NCBI RefSeq assembly: GCF_021287135.1
Contig: NZ_JAJTBB010000013.1
Coordinates: 1 to 64,000 of the forward strand
Length of the DNA: 64,000 nt
Reading direction: 5' to 3'
DNA from: Acidovorax sp.
GTDB taxonomy: Bacteria; Pseudomonadota; Gammaproteobacteria; Burkholderiales; Burkholderiaceae_C
This document shows, piece after piece, positions 19,090 to 28,230 of this stretch. A program made the translations under genes and the position numbers. The notes beneath the pieces are model-generated. The model was not told the origin of the DNA, ran no database searches, and saw nothing but the letters and a program-made list of their open reading frames with translations. The number at the start of each line of letters is the position of its first letter. Position 1 is the stretch's first letter.

Positions 19090-21546
19090 ATGTCAATGTT
19101 TCGACCCGATCAGCCGGTAGCGCCTTCGGCGCCTGCCGCGGGGGCGGCTGCCCTGGTGGCGCCGGCCGCGCAGGCTGCGTTGCTGGATGATCCGCAGGAA
19201 TGGTCGGCCTTCGGCCGGCCTCGCGATGCGTCGGGTACGGCTCCCGCAGACCCTGCTGCCTGCACGTGGGATTCGCAGGTGGTGCTGGAGGGCATGCACT
19301 GCGCGGCGTGTGCGCTGACGATCGAAGACGCGCTGCGCAGCGTGCCCGGCGTGCGGCAGGCCGATGTGAGCGCGGCCACCCGCCGCGCCCGCGTGGTGTG
19401 GGATCCCGCCCAGGTGCGCCCGTCGCAATGGATCGAGGCCGTGCAGAAGGCCGGCTACCGTGCGATGCCCGCCATGGACGCCTTTGCCCGCGAGCAGCGC
19501 CAGAAGGAAAGCCGCCGCGCCCTGTGGCGTTGGCTGGTGGCAGGCTTCTGCATGATGCAGGTGATGATGTACGCATGGCCTGCCTACGTGGCGCAGCCCG
19601 GCGACCTGACGCCCGAGATGGAGCGGCTGTTGCGCTGGGCATCGTGGGTCATCACGCTGCCGATGGTGGTGTTTTCCTGCGGGCCATTCTTTGCCAGCGC
19701 GCTGCGGGACGTCCGCCAGCGCCGGGTCAGCATGGATCTGCCGGTGGCGCTGGGCATGGCCATCACTTTCGTGGTGAGCACGGCTGGCACCTTCGATCCC
19801 ACGGGCATCTTCGGGCGCGAGGTCTACTACGACTCGCTCACCATGTTCGTGTTCTTCCTTCTGACGGGCCGCTGGCTGGAGCTGCGTTTGCGTGACCGCA
19901 CGGCTGGGGCGCTGGAGGCCATGATGAACCGCCTGCCCGACAGCGTGGAGCGGCGCACGGCCATGGGGGACTACGAACGCGTGGCCACGCGGCGCCTGGC
20001 GGTGGGGGACACCATCCGCGTGCTGCCGGGCGAGGCGTTTCCTGCCGACGGCCGCATCCTGCGCGGCAATACCCACGCCGACGAATCGCTGCTCACCGGC
20101 GAATCCACGCCAGTGGCGCGTGGCGAAGGTAGCGCGGTCACGGCGGGCAGCTACAACCTGCAGGCGCCGGTGGAGGTGCGGGTCGAGGGGCTTGGTGCGC
20201 AGACACGCTTTGCGCACATCGTGGCGCTCATGGAGAGTGCGTCCCTGCAAAAGCCCCGCCTGGCCCAACTGGCCGACCGCATTGCCCGCCCGTTCCTGGT
20301 GGCGGTGCTGGTGGCGGCGGTGCTCGCCGCGGTGTACTGGTGGCCCTCCGATCCGGGGCATGCGCTGATGGTCGCCGTGGCGGTGCTGATCGTGACCTGC
20401 CCTTGCGCGCTGTCGCTGGCAACGCCCGTGGCCATGCTCACGGCCGCCGGCACCCTGGCGCGGCACGGTGTGCTGGTGCGCAATCTGCAGGGCCTGGAGG
20501 CCCTTGCGCAGGTGGATACCGTGGTGTTCGACAAGACCGGCACGCTCACGCGGGACGGCATGGCGTTGCGGGCGGTTCACCCCGCTGGCGGCTGGGACGG
20601 TGCGCAGGCGCTGGCACTGGCCGCCGTGCTGGCCGGCCATTCCATGCACCCCGCCTCGCGCGCTGTAGCCGCCAGCGCCGCGGCGGATGCTGGCCACGCC
20701 GCGCATGCCGCGCGCTGGCTTGTGGCCGACCTGCGCGAAGAAGCCGGGTTCGGCCTGGTAGCCACGGTACAAGACCGCCAGGCCGCCGGCGCGCTGCCGA
20801 GGCAGTTCCGCCTGGGATCCGCGGCGCATGCCGGCGTGCCAGTCCACGGCGCGGGCCTGGGCCTGCAGGTCGTGCTGTCGGAGCAGGGGGCGGACAGTGC
20901 GGTGTCCGAGGTCGCCCGCTTCGATCTGGTGGAAGACCTGCGCGCGGAGGCGCCCGGGGTGGTGGCCTCGTTGCAGCAGGCCGGCATGGCGGTGCAGCTG
21001 CTTTCGGGGGACCGGCAGCAAGCCGTGCAGCGCGTGGCCGCCCAGGCGGGCATCGGTGTTGCGGCGGGCGAATGCACCCCGCAGGACAAGCTGGCCGCGT
21101 TGCGGGCGCTGCAAGCGCAAGGGCACTGCGTTGCCATGGTGGGCGACGGCCTCAATGACGGCCCGGTGCTCGCGGGCGCCCATGTGTCGTTTGCGTTCGG
21201 GCGGGCCGTTCCCCTAGCGCAATCGCGGGCGGATTTCGTGGTGCTGGCAGACAACCTGGCCTTGGTGCCCCAGACCGCCTTACTGGCGCGCCGCACCTTG
21301 CGCGTGGTGCGCCAGAACCTGTGGTGGGCGGCGGGTTACAACGCCCTGTGTGTTCCCTTGGCGGTGGCGGGCTGGATGCCCGCCTGGCTGGCCGGGCTGG
21401 GCATGGCGCTGAGTTCCCTGCTGGTGGTGCTCAACGCGGCACGGTTGGCCCGCGGCCTGCCGGCCGTCCCGCAGGGAGGGCCGGCTGAGCCCGCCCCCGG
21501 CATCCAGGCCATGACCATTTCAAAGACTACTCTGGAGACCGCCTGA
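19090..21546 (+). CDS. ccoI: Copper-type P1B ATPase (CcoI/FixI-like)
   Basis: An 818-residue membrane ATPase. After a Pro/Ala-rich N-terminus it has one heavy-metal-associated domain with GMHCAACALTIE (residues about 74-85). Eight transmembrane segments follow, with the ion motif TCPCALSLATP, the phosphorylation site DKTGTLT, and the hinge GDGLNDGPVL. CPC with an N-terminal CxxC is the copper class. It is directly followed by ccoS and ccoNOQP, so it most likely supplies copper for the cbb3 oxidase. Its stop overlaps the ccoS start by one base. Confidence 0.92.
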   Translation: MSMFRPDQPVAPSAPAAGAAALVAPAAQAALLDDPQEWSAFGRPRDASGTAPADPAACTWDSQVVLEGMHCAACALTIEDALRSVPGVRQADVSAATRRARVVWDPAQVRPSQWIEAVQKAGYRAMPAMDAFAREQRQKESRRALWRWLVAGFCMMQVMMYAWPAYVAQPGDLTPEMERLLRWASWVITLPMVVFSCGPFFASALRDVRQRRVSMDLPVALGMAITFVVSTAGTFDPTGIFGREVYYDSLTMFVFFLLTGRWLELRLRDRTAGALEAMMNRLPDSVERRTAMGDYERVATRRLAVGDTIRVLPGEAFPADGRILRGNTHADESLLTGESTPVARGEGSAVTAGSYNLQAPVEVRVEGLGAQTRFAHIVALMESASLQKPRLAQLADRIARPFLVAVLVAAVLAAVYWWPSDPGHALMVAVAVLIVTCPCALSLATPVAMLTAAGTLARHGVLVRNLQGLEALAQVDTVVFDKTGTLTRDGMALRAVHPAGGWDGAQALALAAVLAGHSMHPASRAVAASAAADAGHAAHAARWLVADLREEAGFGLVATVQDRQAAGALPRQFRLGSAAHAGVPVHGAGLGLQVVLSEQGADSAVSEVARFDLVEDLRAEAPGVVASLQQAGMAVQLLSGDRQQAVQRVAAQAGIGVAAGECTPQDKLAALRALQAQGHCVAMVGDGLNDGPVLAGAHVSFAFGRAVPLAQSRADFVVLADNLALVPQTALLARRTLRVVRQNLWWAAGYNALCVPLAVAGWMPAWLAGLGMALSSLLVVLNAARLARGLPAVPQGGPAEPAPGIQAMTISKTTLETA

Positions 21547-21683
21547 TGGACATTCTTTATCTGCTGATTCCGCTGTCGGTGGTGCTGGTGCTGATGATCT
21601 TGGCCGGGCTGTGGTGGGCGATCTACCACGGCCAGTTTGAGAGCGTGGAGCAAGAGGGGGAGCGGATTCTCCGAGACGGTTGA
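21546..21683 (+). CDS. ccoS: cbb3 oxidase maturation protein CcoS
   Basis: A 45-residue single-pass membrane protein starting MDILYLLIPLSVVLVLMILA, then GLWWAIYHGQFESVEQEGERIL. This matches the short CcoS/FixS family, including the conserved acidic segment after the helix. CcoS is needed for cofactor insertion into cbb3 oxidase. The ATG shares its first base with the last base of the ATPase stop codon, so the two are translationally coupled. Its own stop codon lies inside the Anr box that precedes ccoN. Confidence 0.93.
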   Translation: MDILYLLIPLSVVLVLMILAGLWWAIYHGQFESVEQEGERILRDG

Positions 21684-21693
21684 CATGTGTCAA
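21680..21693. promoter_or_regulatory. Anr/FNR box upstream of ccoNOQP
   Basis: TTGACATGTGTCAA is a perfect palindrome of the FNR type, 56 bp before the ccoN ATG. It overlaps the ccoS stop codon, so ccoNOQP probably has its own oxygen-regulated promoter separate from the ATPase-ccoS transcript. Confidence 0.85.
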
Positions 21694-21748
21694 TGCCCCA
21701 AAACGCTGACTAAAACAAACTCTTACTGCATTAAAAAAGAGGTGCCCG

Positions 21749-23188
21749 ATGGATTCTTCAAAAACTAATGCTGCACACTACAACGACACCGTAGTGCGGC
21801 AGTTTTCTATCCTGGCCGTGGTCGTGGGGGTGGTCGGCATGCTGGTGGGCGTCATCGTCGCCGCCCAGCTCGCCTGGCCGGAACTCAACTTTGGCATTCC
21901 CTGGCTGAGCTACGGCCGCTTGCGACCCTTGCACACCAACGCGGTGATCTTTGGGTTTGGCGGCAGCGCGCTGTTCGCCACCAGCTACTACGTGGTGCAG
22001 CGCACCTGCCAGGTCCGCCTGTTCGGCGGACCCTTGGCCTCGTTCACCTTCTGGGGTTGGCTGCTGGTGATCGCCGCGGCCGTGGTGAGCCTGCCGCTGG
22101 GTTATACCCAGGGCAAGGAATACGCCGAACTGGAGTGGCCCATCGACATCCTGATCACCCTGGTGTGGGTGGCCTATGCGGTCGTGTTCTTCGGAACCAT
22201 CGGCGTGCGCAAGGTCAAGCACATCTACGTGGCGAACTGGTTCTTCGGCGCCTTCATCCTGGCCGTGGCCCTGCTGCACGTGGTCAATAGCGCTGCGATT
22301 CCGGCCGGTTTCATGAAGAGCTACTCGGCCTACGCGGGTGTGCAGGATGCCATGGTGCAGTGGTGGTACGGCCACAATGCCGTGGGCTTTTTCCTGACCG
22401 CCGGCTTCCTGGGCATGATGTACTACTTCATCCCCAAGCAGGCAGGCCGTCCCGTGTACTCGTATCGCCTGTCGATCGTGCACTTCTGGGCCCTGATCTT
22501 CACCTACATGTGGGCAGGTCCTCACCATCTGCACTACACCGCGCTGCCTGACTGGACGCAATCGGTGGGCATGGTGTTCTCCCTGATCCTGCTGGCTCCC
22601 AGCTGGGGCGGCATGATCAACGGGATCATGACCCTGTCGGGCGCATGGCACAAGCTGCGTGACGACCCCATCCTGCGCTTCCTGATCGTGTCCCTGTCGT
22701 TCTACGGCATGTCCACGTTCGAGGGCCCGATGATGTCCATCAAGACCGTCAACGCCCTGAGCCACTACACCGACTGGACCATTGGCCACGTGCACTCCGG
22801 CGCCCTGGGCTGGGTGGGTCTGATCTCCATGGGTTCGCTGTACTACCTGGTTCCCCGCCTCTTCGGCCGCGACAAGATGCATTCCGTCAAGGCGGTTGAG
22901 CTGCACTTCTGGATGGCCACGATCGGCATCGTGCTGTACATCGCCGCCATGTGGATTGCCGGTGTGATGCAAGGCCTGATGTGGCGCGCCATCAACCCCG
23001 ACGGCACGCTCACCTACACCTTCGTGGAAAGCGTGAAAGCGACCTATCCGTTCTACGTGATCCGCGTGGGCGGCGGTCTGCTGTACCTCGGCGGCATGAT
23101 CGTCATGGCCTGGAACGTGTGGATGACTGCGATCTCGGGTCGCTCGGTCAAGGTGGCTATCCCCGCCGTGAACGCGGCCCACGCCTGA
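21749..23188 (+). CDS. ccoN: cbb3-type cytochrome c oxidase subunit I
   Basis: A 479-residue catalytic subunit with about twelve transmembrane helices that reduces O2 at a haem b3-CuB centre. Haem and copper ligand regions are visible: [39 protein letters not shown] and [12 protein letters not shown]. It lacks the N-terminal extension of longer forms, typical of CcoN. It is first of the four-gene ccoNOQP operon with an Anr box upstream. GAGG precedes the ATG. Confidence 0.97.
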   Translation: MDSSKTNAAHYNDTVVRQFSILAVVVGVVGMLVGVIVAAQLAWPELNFGIPWLSYGRLRPLHTNAVIFGFGGSALFATSYYVVQRTCQVRLFGGPLASFTFWGWLLVIAAAVVSLPLGYTQGKEYAELEWPIDILITLVWVAYAVVFFGTIGVRKVKHIYVANWFFGAFILAVALLHVVNSAAIPAGFMKSYSAYAGVQDAMVQWWYGHNAVGFFLTAGFLGMMYYFIPKQAGRPVYSYRLSIVHFWALIFTYMWAGPHHLHYTALPDWTQSVGMVFSLILLAPSWGGMINGIMTLSGAWHKLRDDPILRFLIVSLSFYGMSTFEGPMMSIKTVNALSHYTDWTIGHVHSGALGWVGLISMGSLYYLVPRLFGRDKMHSVKAVELHFWMATIGIVLYIAAMWIAGVMQGLMWRAINPDGTLTYTFVESVKATYPFYVIRVGGGLLYLGGMIVMAWNVWMTAISGRSVKVAIPAVNAAHA

Positions 23189-23207
23189 GCCCGAAGGAGA
23201 TTTATTC

Positions 23208-23840
23208 ATGTCTAACAACAACGCATCTGCTTCGACCGGCTTCTCCCACGAAAAGGTGGAGACCAACAACTTCCTGATGATCGTGCTGATCCTGCTGGTG
23301 ATCGCCATTGGCGGCCTGGTCGAGATCGTGCCGCTGTTCTTCCAGAAGTCCACGACGGAGGCCGTCAAGGGGGTCGAGCCCTACACGGCCCTGCAACTGG
23401 CAGGCCGCGACATCTACACCCGCGAAGGCTGCTACAACTGCCACTCGCAGATGATCCGCCCCTTCCGCGCAGAAACGCTGCGGTACGGCCACTATTCGGT
23501 GGCGGGCGAATTCGTCTATGACCACCCCTTCCAGTGGGGCAGCAAGCGCACCGGTCCCGACCTGCAGCGCGTGGGCGGCAAGTACAGCGACGAATGGCAT
23601 CGCATTCACCTGAACAACCCGCGTGACGTGGTGCCCGAGTCCAACATGCCTGCCTACCCCTGGCTGGAAAAGACCCCGGTGGACGCCAGCGTCATGCCAG
23701 CCCACATGAAGGCGCTGCGCACCGTGGGCGTGCCTTACACGGACGCGCAGATCACGGCGTCTGTCGACGAGGTCAAGGGCAAGACCGAACTGGAAGCCCT
23801 GGTGGCTTACCTGCAAGTGCTGGGCCGTGCGCTCAAGTAA
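23208..23840 (+). CDS. ccoO: cbb3-type cytochrome c oxidase subunit II
   Basis: A 210-residue mono-haem c subunit anchored by one N-terminal helix (residues about 22-44, [20 protein letters not shown]). The haem site is CYNCH in [16 protein letters not shown] Met ligand probably lies in SNMPAYPWL. It passes electrons from CcoP to CcoN. Spacing of 19 bp after ccoN with GGAGA before the ATG indicates one operon. Confidence 0.97.
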   Translation: MSNNNASASTGFSHEKVETNNFLMIVLILLVIAIGGLVEIVPLFFQKSTTEAVKGVEPYTALQLAGRDIYTREGCYNCHSQMIRPFRAETLRYGHYSVAGEFVYDHPFQWGSKRTGPDLQRVGGKYSDEWHRIHLNNPRDVVPESNMPAYPWLEKTPVDASVMPAHMKALRTVGVPYTDAQITASVDEVKGKTELEALVAYLQVLGRALK

Positions 23841-23852
23841 AGGAGATTCGCC

Positions 23853-23990
23853 ATGGATATCACCACCATGCGCATCGTCGCCACGCTGGCATCGATGGCC
23901 TGCTTCATCGGCATCTGGGTGTGGGCCTACCAGGGCCGCAACAAGACCCGCTTTGACGAAGCTGCCCAGTTGCCCTTCGAGCAAGATTGA
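23853..23990 (+). CDS. ccoQ: cbb3 oxidase subunit CcoQ
   Basis: A 45-residue single-pass membrane protein beginning MDITTMRIVATLASMACFIG, then IWVWAYQGRNKTRFDEAAQLPFE. The short helix followed by a charged FDEAA tail is the CcoQ/FixQ hallmark. It stabilises the assembled oxidase. AGGAGA lies before the ATG, 12 bp after ccoO and 24 bp before ccoP. Confidence 0.95.
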   Translation: MDITTMRIVATLASMACFIGIWVWAYQGRNKTRFDEAAQLPFEQD

Positions 23991-24014
23991 CCTTTACCAG
24001 AACGAGAACACCCC

Positions 24015-24917
24015 ATGAGTGACTTCACCAGCAATTTCTGGTCGGTCTTTGTGACCACGCTGACCTTGGTCGGCATCATCGGCTGCGCGATCCTGCTGTG
24101 GATGGCAGGGCGCAAGAAGGTGATGGCCACGTCCGACAACACTACCGGCCACGTCTGGGACGAAGACCTGGTCGAGATGAACAACCCCCTGCCACGGTGG
24201 TGGGTGTGGCTGTTCGTCATCACCATCCTCTTCGGCCTGGGCTACCTGGCTGCCTACCCTGGCCTGGGCGCCTTCACCGGCAAGCTCAGCTGGACGCAAA
24301 AGGGCCAGTACGACGCCGAAATGGCCAAGGCCAAGACGGAACTGGAGCCCCTGTACGCCCGATTCGCTTCGATGAAGCCCGAAGACATGGCCAAGGACCC
24401 GCAAGCCAAGGCCATCGGCGAGCGCCTGTTCATGAACAACTGTGCGCAGTGCCATGGTTCGGATGCCCGCGGCAGCAAGGGGTTCCCCAACCTGACCGAC
24501 AATGACTGGCTGCACGGCGGTACGCCCGAGAAGATCCGTGAAACGATCGAGAAGGGGCGTATCGGTGTCATGCCTCCCATGGTCGCAGCGGTCGGCTCTG
24601 CAGAAGATGTTCGCAACTTGGCGCAATACGTGCTGAGCCTGTCCGGCAGCCCGCACGACTCGGTGCGTGCATCGCTGGGCAAGCCCAAGTTCGCTGCTTG
24701 CGCCGCCTGCCACGGCATGGACGGCAAGGGGAATCAGGCACTGGGCGCGCCCAACCTGACCGACGACATCTGGCTGCATGGCTGGGGTGAAGCTGCCGTG
24801 GCCGCCATGGTCAACAACGGCAAGGTGAACCAGATGCCGGCACAGGCAGAAAAGCTGACAGAAGCGCAGATCAGCGTGCTGGCGGCTTACGTGTGGGGCT
24901 TGTCGAACGTCAAGTGA
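24015..24917 (+). CDS. ccoP: cbb3-type cytochrome c oxidase subunit III, di-haem
   Basis: A 300-residue subunit with two transmembrane helices near the N-terminus (residues about 7-32 and 60-82) and two class I cytochrome domains. The haem motifs are CAQCHG and CAACHG. PNLTDNDWLHGG and PNLTDDIWLHGWG repeat between the two domains. VMPPM and NQMPAQ carry the likely Met ligands. It receives electrons from soluble cytochrome c. It is the last gene of ccoNOQP and is followed by a double hairpin. Confidence 0.97.
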   Translation: MSDFTSNFWSVFVTTLTLVGIIGCAILLWMAGRKKVMATSDNTTGHVWDEDLVEMNNPLPRWWVWLFVITILFGLGYLAAYPGLGAFTGKLSWTQKGQYDAEMAKAKTELEPLYARFASMKPEDMAKDPQAKAIGERLFMNNCAQCHGSDARGSKGFPNLTDNDWLHGGTPEKIRETIEKGRIGVMPPMVAAVGSAEDVRNLAQYVLSLSGSPHDSVRASLGKPKFAACAACHGMDGKGNQALGAPNLTDDIWLHGWGEAAVAAMVNNGKVNQMPAQAEKLTEAQISVLAAYVWGLSNVK

Positions 24918-24930
24918 CGACAATCCTCTG

Positions 24931-25028
24931 AACACCGAGGCGGCGCGCGGCGCCGCCTCGGTGTTTGGAACCCGCTCACAAAACCCGTCAGGAGCCCATC
25001 CTGGCCCCACCCGACGGGTTTTGTGAGC
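24931..25028 (+). terminator. Double hairpin terminator region after ccoP
   Basis: Two perfect stems lie in tandem: 15 bp (24931-24945 with 24951-24965) and 16 bp (24974-24989 with 25013-25028). Each right arm carries a short T run. They probably separate ccoNOQP from ccoG, or protect the 3' end of the ccoNOQP message. Confidence 0.85.
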
Positions 25029-25080
25029 TGGCTCTGGACTAGGAGTCAGCATTGCTAGTCTTCAAGGGATTAAGAAAACC

Positions 25081-26526
25081 ATGAACCCCCCCAGCGAGCC
25101 AGCGCGCAAGGTCATTCCGATAGCTCCGGCGGCCCCTGACGCGTCAGCCAACACCGAGATCGTCTCCTTGTACGAGGCGCAAAAAAAGGTGTACCCCCGG
25201 TCCATCAGCGGAGTGTTTGCGCGGTGGCGCTGGGCCATGGTGTTCTTGACGCAGTTGGTCTTCTACGGCCTGCCCTGGTTTGAGTGGGGGCAGCGCCAGA
25301 TGGTCTTGTTCGACCTGGGCGCGCGGCGGTTCTACATCTTCGGGCTGGTGCTGTACCCGCAGGACTTCATCTACCTTACGGGCCTGCTGATCATTTCCGC
25401 ACTCTCGCTGTTCCTGTTCACGGCCGTGGCGGGGCGCCTGTGGTGCGGCTTTGCCTGCCCGCAAACGGTCTACACCGAGATCTTCATGTGGATCGAGCAC
25501 AAGATCGAAGGAGATCGCAGTGCCCGGATGCGGCTGGACAACGGTCCCTGGACGTTTGAGAAGATCCGCAAGAAATTCCTCAAGCAGTTGGTCTGGATTG
25601 TGGTGGCTGCCTGGACGGGGTTCACCTTCGTGGGCTATTTCGTCCCCATCCGCCAGCTGGGCGCAGAGCTGCTGGCATTGCAGGGCAGCTGGCAGATCTT
25701 CTGGGTGCTGTTCTACGGTTTCGCCACCTATGGCAACGCCGGCTACATGCGCGAGCAGGTTTGCAAGTACATGTGCCCCTATGCCCGGTTCCAGAGCGCC
25801 ATGTTCGACAAGGACACGCTGATCGTCAGCTATGACGTCCAGCGCGGCGAGCCCCGCGGCCCGCGCAACAAAACGGTGGATTACAAGGCCAAGGGGCTTG
25901 GCGATTGCATCGACTGCACCCTGTGCGTGCAGGTCTGCCCCGTGGGCATCGATATTCGCAAAGGGCTGCAATACGAGTGCATTGGTTGCGGACTGTGCGT
26001 GGACGCCTGCAACACCGTGATGGACAAGATGCACTATCCCAAGGGGCTGATCCGCTTCTCGACGCAGAACGGCGTCGCCAGCCGCTGGAGCCAGTCGCAG
26101 ATCCTTCGGCGCGTGCTGCGACCGCGTGTGCTGATCTATAGCGCGGTGCTCGCGACCCTGTGCATCGGGATGTTGGTGAGCCTGGTCAACCGCACGCCGC
26201 TGAAGGTGGACGTGGTGCGAGACCGAGCCGCGCTGTCCCGCATTGTGGCGGGGGGCAAGCTGGAGAACATCTACCGTCTGCAGATCATGAACGCCACCGA
26301 AGGTCCGCAGCGGTACCGCATTGCGGCGCGGGGCATTGAAGGGCTGGAGGTCGCTTCCGAGCCGGAAGTCGAGATCGGGCCGGCCGAATCCCGCTGGGTG
26401 GCGGTGCGCTTGCAGGTGCCGTATGGCTCTGTGCCGCCCGGATCGCACGCCGTGCATTTCGACATCCAGGCCGTGGGTGCCGCGGACCATGTGTCGGAAA
26501 AGTCAGTCTTTCTGGTGCCGCGATAG
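25081..26526 (+). CDS. ccoG: cbb3 oxidase accessory ferredoxin CcoG
   Basis: A 481-residue polyferredoxin with about five transmembrane helices. A membrane-embedded motif WCGFACPQTVYTEIF lies near residue 123. Two [4Fe-4S] sites follow: CIDCTLCVQVCPVGID and CIGCGLCVDACNTVMD. The C-terminal immunoglobulin-like domain (residues about 370-481) is the CcoG-specific part. CcoG reduces Cu(II) for cbb3 oxidase assembly in characterised species. It starts a second cluster with ccoH and a 97-residue membrane protein. Confidence 0.95.
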   Translation: MNPPSEPARKVIPIAPAAPDASANTEIVSLYEAQKKVYPRSISGVFARWRWAMVFLTQLVFYGLPWFEWGQRQMVLFDLGARRFYIFGLVLYPQDFIYLTGLLIISALSLFLFTAVAGRLWCGFACPQTVYTEIFMWIEHKIEGDRSARMRLDNGPWTFEKIRKKFLKQLVWIVVAAWTGFTFVGYFVPIRQLGAELLALQGSWQIFWVLFYGFATYGNAGYMREQVCKYMCPYARFQSAMFDKDTLIVSYDVQRGEPRGPRNKTVDYKAKGLGDCIDCTLCVQVCPVGIDIRKGLQYECIGCGLCVDACNTVMDKMHYPKGLIRFSTQNGVASRWSQSQILRRVLRPRVLIYSAVLATLCIGMLVSLVNRTPLKVDVVRDRAALSRIVAGGKLENIYRLQIMNATEGPQRYRIAARGIEGLEVASEPEVEIGPAESRWVAVRLQVPYGSVPPGSHAVHFDIQAVGAADHVSEKSVFLVPR

Positions 26527-26596
26527 TGTTGCATGCATACTGATGCAGGTGCCGGGTGCCTTGCACAGAACATCTCAATCTTGAAGGAGTAAGCCC

Positions 26597-26878
26597 ATGT
26601 CTACCAGCAACGCGCTTGGCGCTGTTCCCCCTGCCGCAGCACCGTGGTGGAAGTTTGGCCATGTCTGGCTGGTCATTGCCGGCCCCGTCATCGTGATCAT
26701 TGCCGGCTTCTTCACGCTGTGGCTTGCGCTGTCGCGTCCTGATCCGGTGGTGGCGGAAGACTATTACCGCCAAGGGGTGGAGATCAACAAGACGCTGGCC
26801 GAGCCGCAAAAAAGCCTGGCCCCCGCCATGAAGGCACGCAACCACGCAGCCACCCCTGCCCACGACCAGCCCCGCTGA
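26597..26878 (+). CDS. ccoH: FixH/CcoH-like oxidase assembly protein
   Basis: A 93-residue protein with one transmembrane helix (residues about 24-46, WLVIAGPVIVIIAGFFTLWLA). The conserved ALSRPDPVVAEDYYRQGVEINK segment identifies FixH/CcoH, although the family is often about 160 residues and this one ends soon after. AAGGAG precedes the ATG, 70 bp after ccoG. CcoH interacts with and stabilises cbb3 subunits in characterised systems. Confidence 0.88.
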   Translation: MSTSNALGAVPPAAAPWWKFGHVWLVIAGPVIVIIAGFFTLWLALSRPDPVVAEDYYRQGVEINKTLAEPQKSLAPAMKARNHAATPAHDQPR

Positions 26879-26931
26879 ATTACACTGGTCCGGCGACTGG
26901 CTGCTTGTGCGTTTTTGCAGGAGACAAACCA

Positions 26932-27225
26932 ATGTGGACGCAACGCCTGATGTGGATTGCCTGGCCCGCCTTTCTGATGGCGGCTGTGATGGAAATGCTG
27001 GTTTTTGCGCTGGTGGATCCGCAGGACCTGCACTGGTTCGGACAGCCGCTGGCGCTCTCGCGTGAAGGGGTCTACACCCTCGCGTTTTTTGCGTTCTGGG
27101 GGATTGCCATGGTGTCCAGCGCACTGACCACCCTGCTGGCAATGTCGCCTTTCGAACTCAATCGCTGCCCGGTGCCCGAGGGCGACCGGCCGGACGATTG
27201 CCGCAAGACGCCCTCCTGCCCCTGA
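26932..27225 (+). CDS. Uncharacterised two-helix membrane protein of the cco cluster
   Basis: A 97-residue protein. Two hydrophobic helices (residues about 5-27 and 45-70) are separated by DPQDLHWFGQPLALSREGVY. A Pro/Cys-rich hydrophilic tail has two cysteines (NRCPVPEGDRPDDCRK) plus one near the end. I do not recognise a named family. Its place after ccoG-ccoH suggests a part in oxidase assembly. AGGAG precedes ATG 26932. Confidence 0.75.
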   Translation: MWTQRLMWIAWPAFLMAAVMEMLVFALVDPQDLHWFGQPLALSREGVYTLAFFAFWGIAMVSSALTTLLAMSPFELNRCPVPEGDRPDDCRKTPSCP

Positions 27226-27243
27226 GCGCGCGGGTGAGGCCGT

Positions 27244-27276
27244 CGCCCCGCAGTCATCAAGAAAGAGGGCGGGGCG
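27244..27276. terminator. Weak stem between convergent genes
   Basis: CGCCCCGC (27244-27251) pairs with GCGGGGCG (27269-27276) over a 17-base loop. It lies between convergent genes but has no T run longer than two bases, so termination is uncertain. Confidence 0.3.
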
Positions 27277-27322
27277 TTGTCGGGACGCCTGGGGCTGCTG
27301 CGGCCCCAGCGCCGACGGCGCG

Positions 27323-28045
27323 TCAGTGGCAGGCTTGCTGGTTGTTCACGATGCGCTTGAGCGCATCGGTGTTGAGGATGCGCACATGGCGCTGCTTGAC
27401 CTCGACAGTCCCTTCTTCCACGAACTTGGAGAACGTGCGGCTCACCGTTTCCAGCTTGAGGCCCAGGTAGCTGCCGATCTCTTCCCGCGTCATGCGCAGC
27501 ACCAGCTCGGACTGGGAGAAGCCCCGGGCGTGCAGCCGCTGCACGAGGTTCAGCAGAAATGCCGCCAGGCGCTCTTCAGCGCGCATGCTGCCCAGAAGCA
27601 GCATCACGCCATGCTCGCGCACGATCTCGCGGCTCATGATCTTGTGCACGTGGTGCTGCAGGGCCGTCACCTCGCGGGAGAGCTCCTCGATGCGGTCAAA
27701 CGGCATCACGCACACCTCGGCGTCTTCCAGCGCGACAGCGTCGCAGGTGTGGTGGTCGTTGACAATCCCATCCAGGCCGATGATCTCGCCCGCCATCTGA
27801 AAGCCGGTCACCTGGTCGCGGCCATCTTCCGTTGCCACGCACGTCTTGAAGAAGCCCGTACGGATCGCGTAGAGCGAGGTAAACGACTCGCCGTTGCGAA
27901 AGAGGGTGCCCCCGCGTTTCACCTTGCGCCGCACGGCCACCACTTCATCAATGCGCTGCAACTGATCCTCGCTCAAGCCGACCGGCATGCACAGCTCACG
28001 CAGGTTGCAGTTGGAGCAGGCGACTTTGATGGTGAGCGGGTTCAT
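27323..28045 (-). CDS. fnr: Oxygen-sensing CRP/FNR regulator (Anr/Fnr)
   Basis: A 240-residue regulator. Cluster ligands are Cys10, Cys13 and Cys19 at the N-terminus and Cys101 (NDHHTCDAVAL), the full FNR set for an oxygen-labile [4Fe-4S] cluster. The cyclic-nucleotide-like domain follows, then a long dimer helix and the recognition region TREEIGSYLGLKLETVSRTFSKF. The E-xx-SR pattern matches recognition of TTGAT-N4-ATCAA, and four such sites occur in this window near uspA/ccoI, ccoN and fnr/hemN. ATG 28045 was chosen because it gives the family N-terminus. Confidence 0.95.
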   Translation of the reverse strand: MNPLTIKVACSNCNLRELCMPVGLSEDQLQRIDEVVAVRRKVKRGGTLFRNGESFTSLYAIRTGFFKTCVATEDGRDQVTGFQMAGEIIGLDGIVNDHHTCDAVALEDAEVCVMPFDRIEELSREVTALQHHVHKIMSREIVREHGVMLLLGSMRAEERLAAFLLNLVQRLHARGFSQSELVLRMTREEIGSYLGLKLETVSRTFSKFVEEGTVEVKQRHVRILNTDALKRIVNNQQACH

Positions 28046-28121
28046 AGACACAGGTGCTGATAAGGGTTTCGAGCATATCGTCGCGCGGGCCGATGGGCGG
28101 TCCCCATGGGCCGGGTGGCGA

Positions 28122-28135
28122 CTGACATGCATCAA
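28122..28135. promoter_or_regulatory. Anr/FNR-like box proximal to fnr
   Basis: CTGACATGCATCAA matches the FNR consensus at eight or nine of ten half-site positions. It lies 77 bp from the fnr start and could mediate autoregulation. Confidence 0.55.
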
Positions 28136-28163
28136 ATTGTCGCTGTTCGCGTTATGTCATTGC

Positions 28164-28177
28164 TTGATTCAGGTCAA
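28164..28177. promoter_or_regulatory. Anr/FNR-like box upstream of hemN
   Basis: TTGATTCAGGTCAA matches TTGAT-N4-ATCAA at nine of ten positions, 54 bp before the hemN ATG. The spacing resembles that of the ccoN box and suits activation. Confidence 0.8.
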
Positions 28178-28230
28178 GGACGCTGGGCGCAGCTTACGGC
28201 ACAGTGAAAAGGTACGCAAGGAATTTGCCC

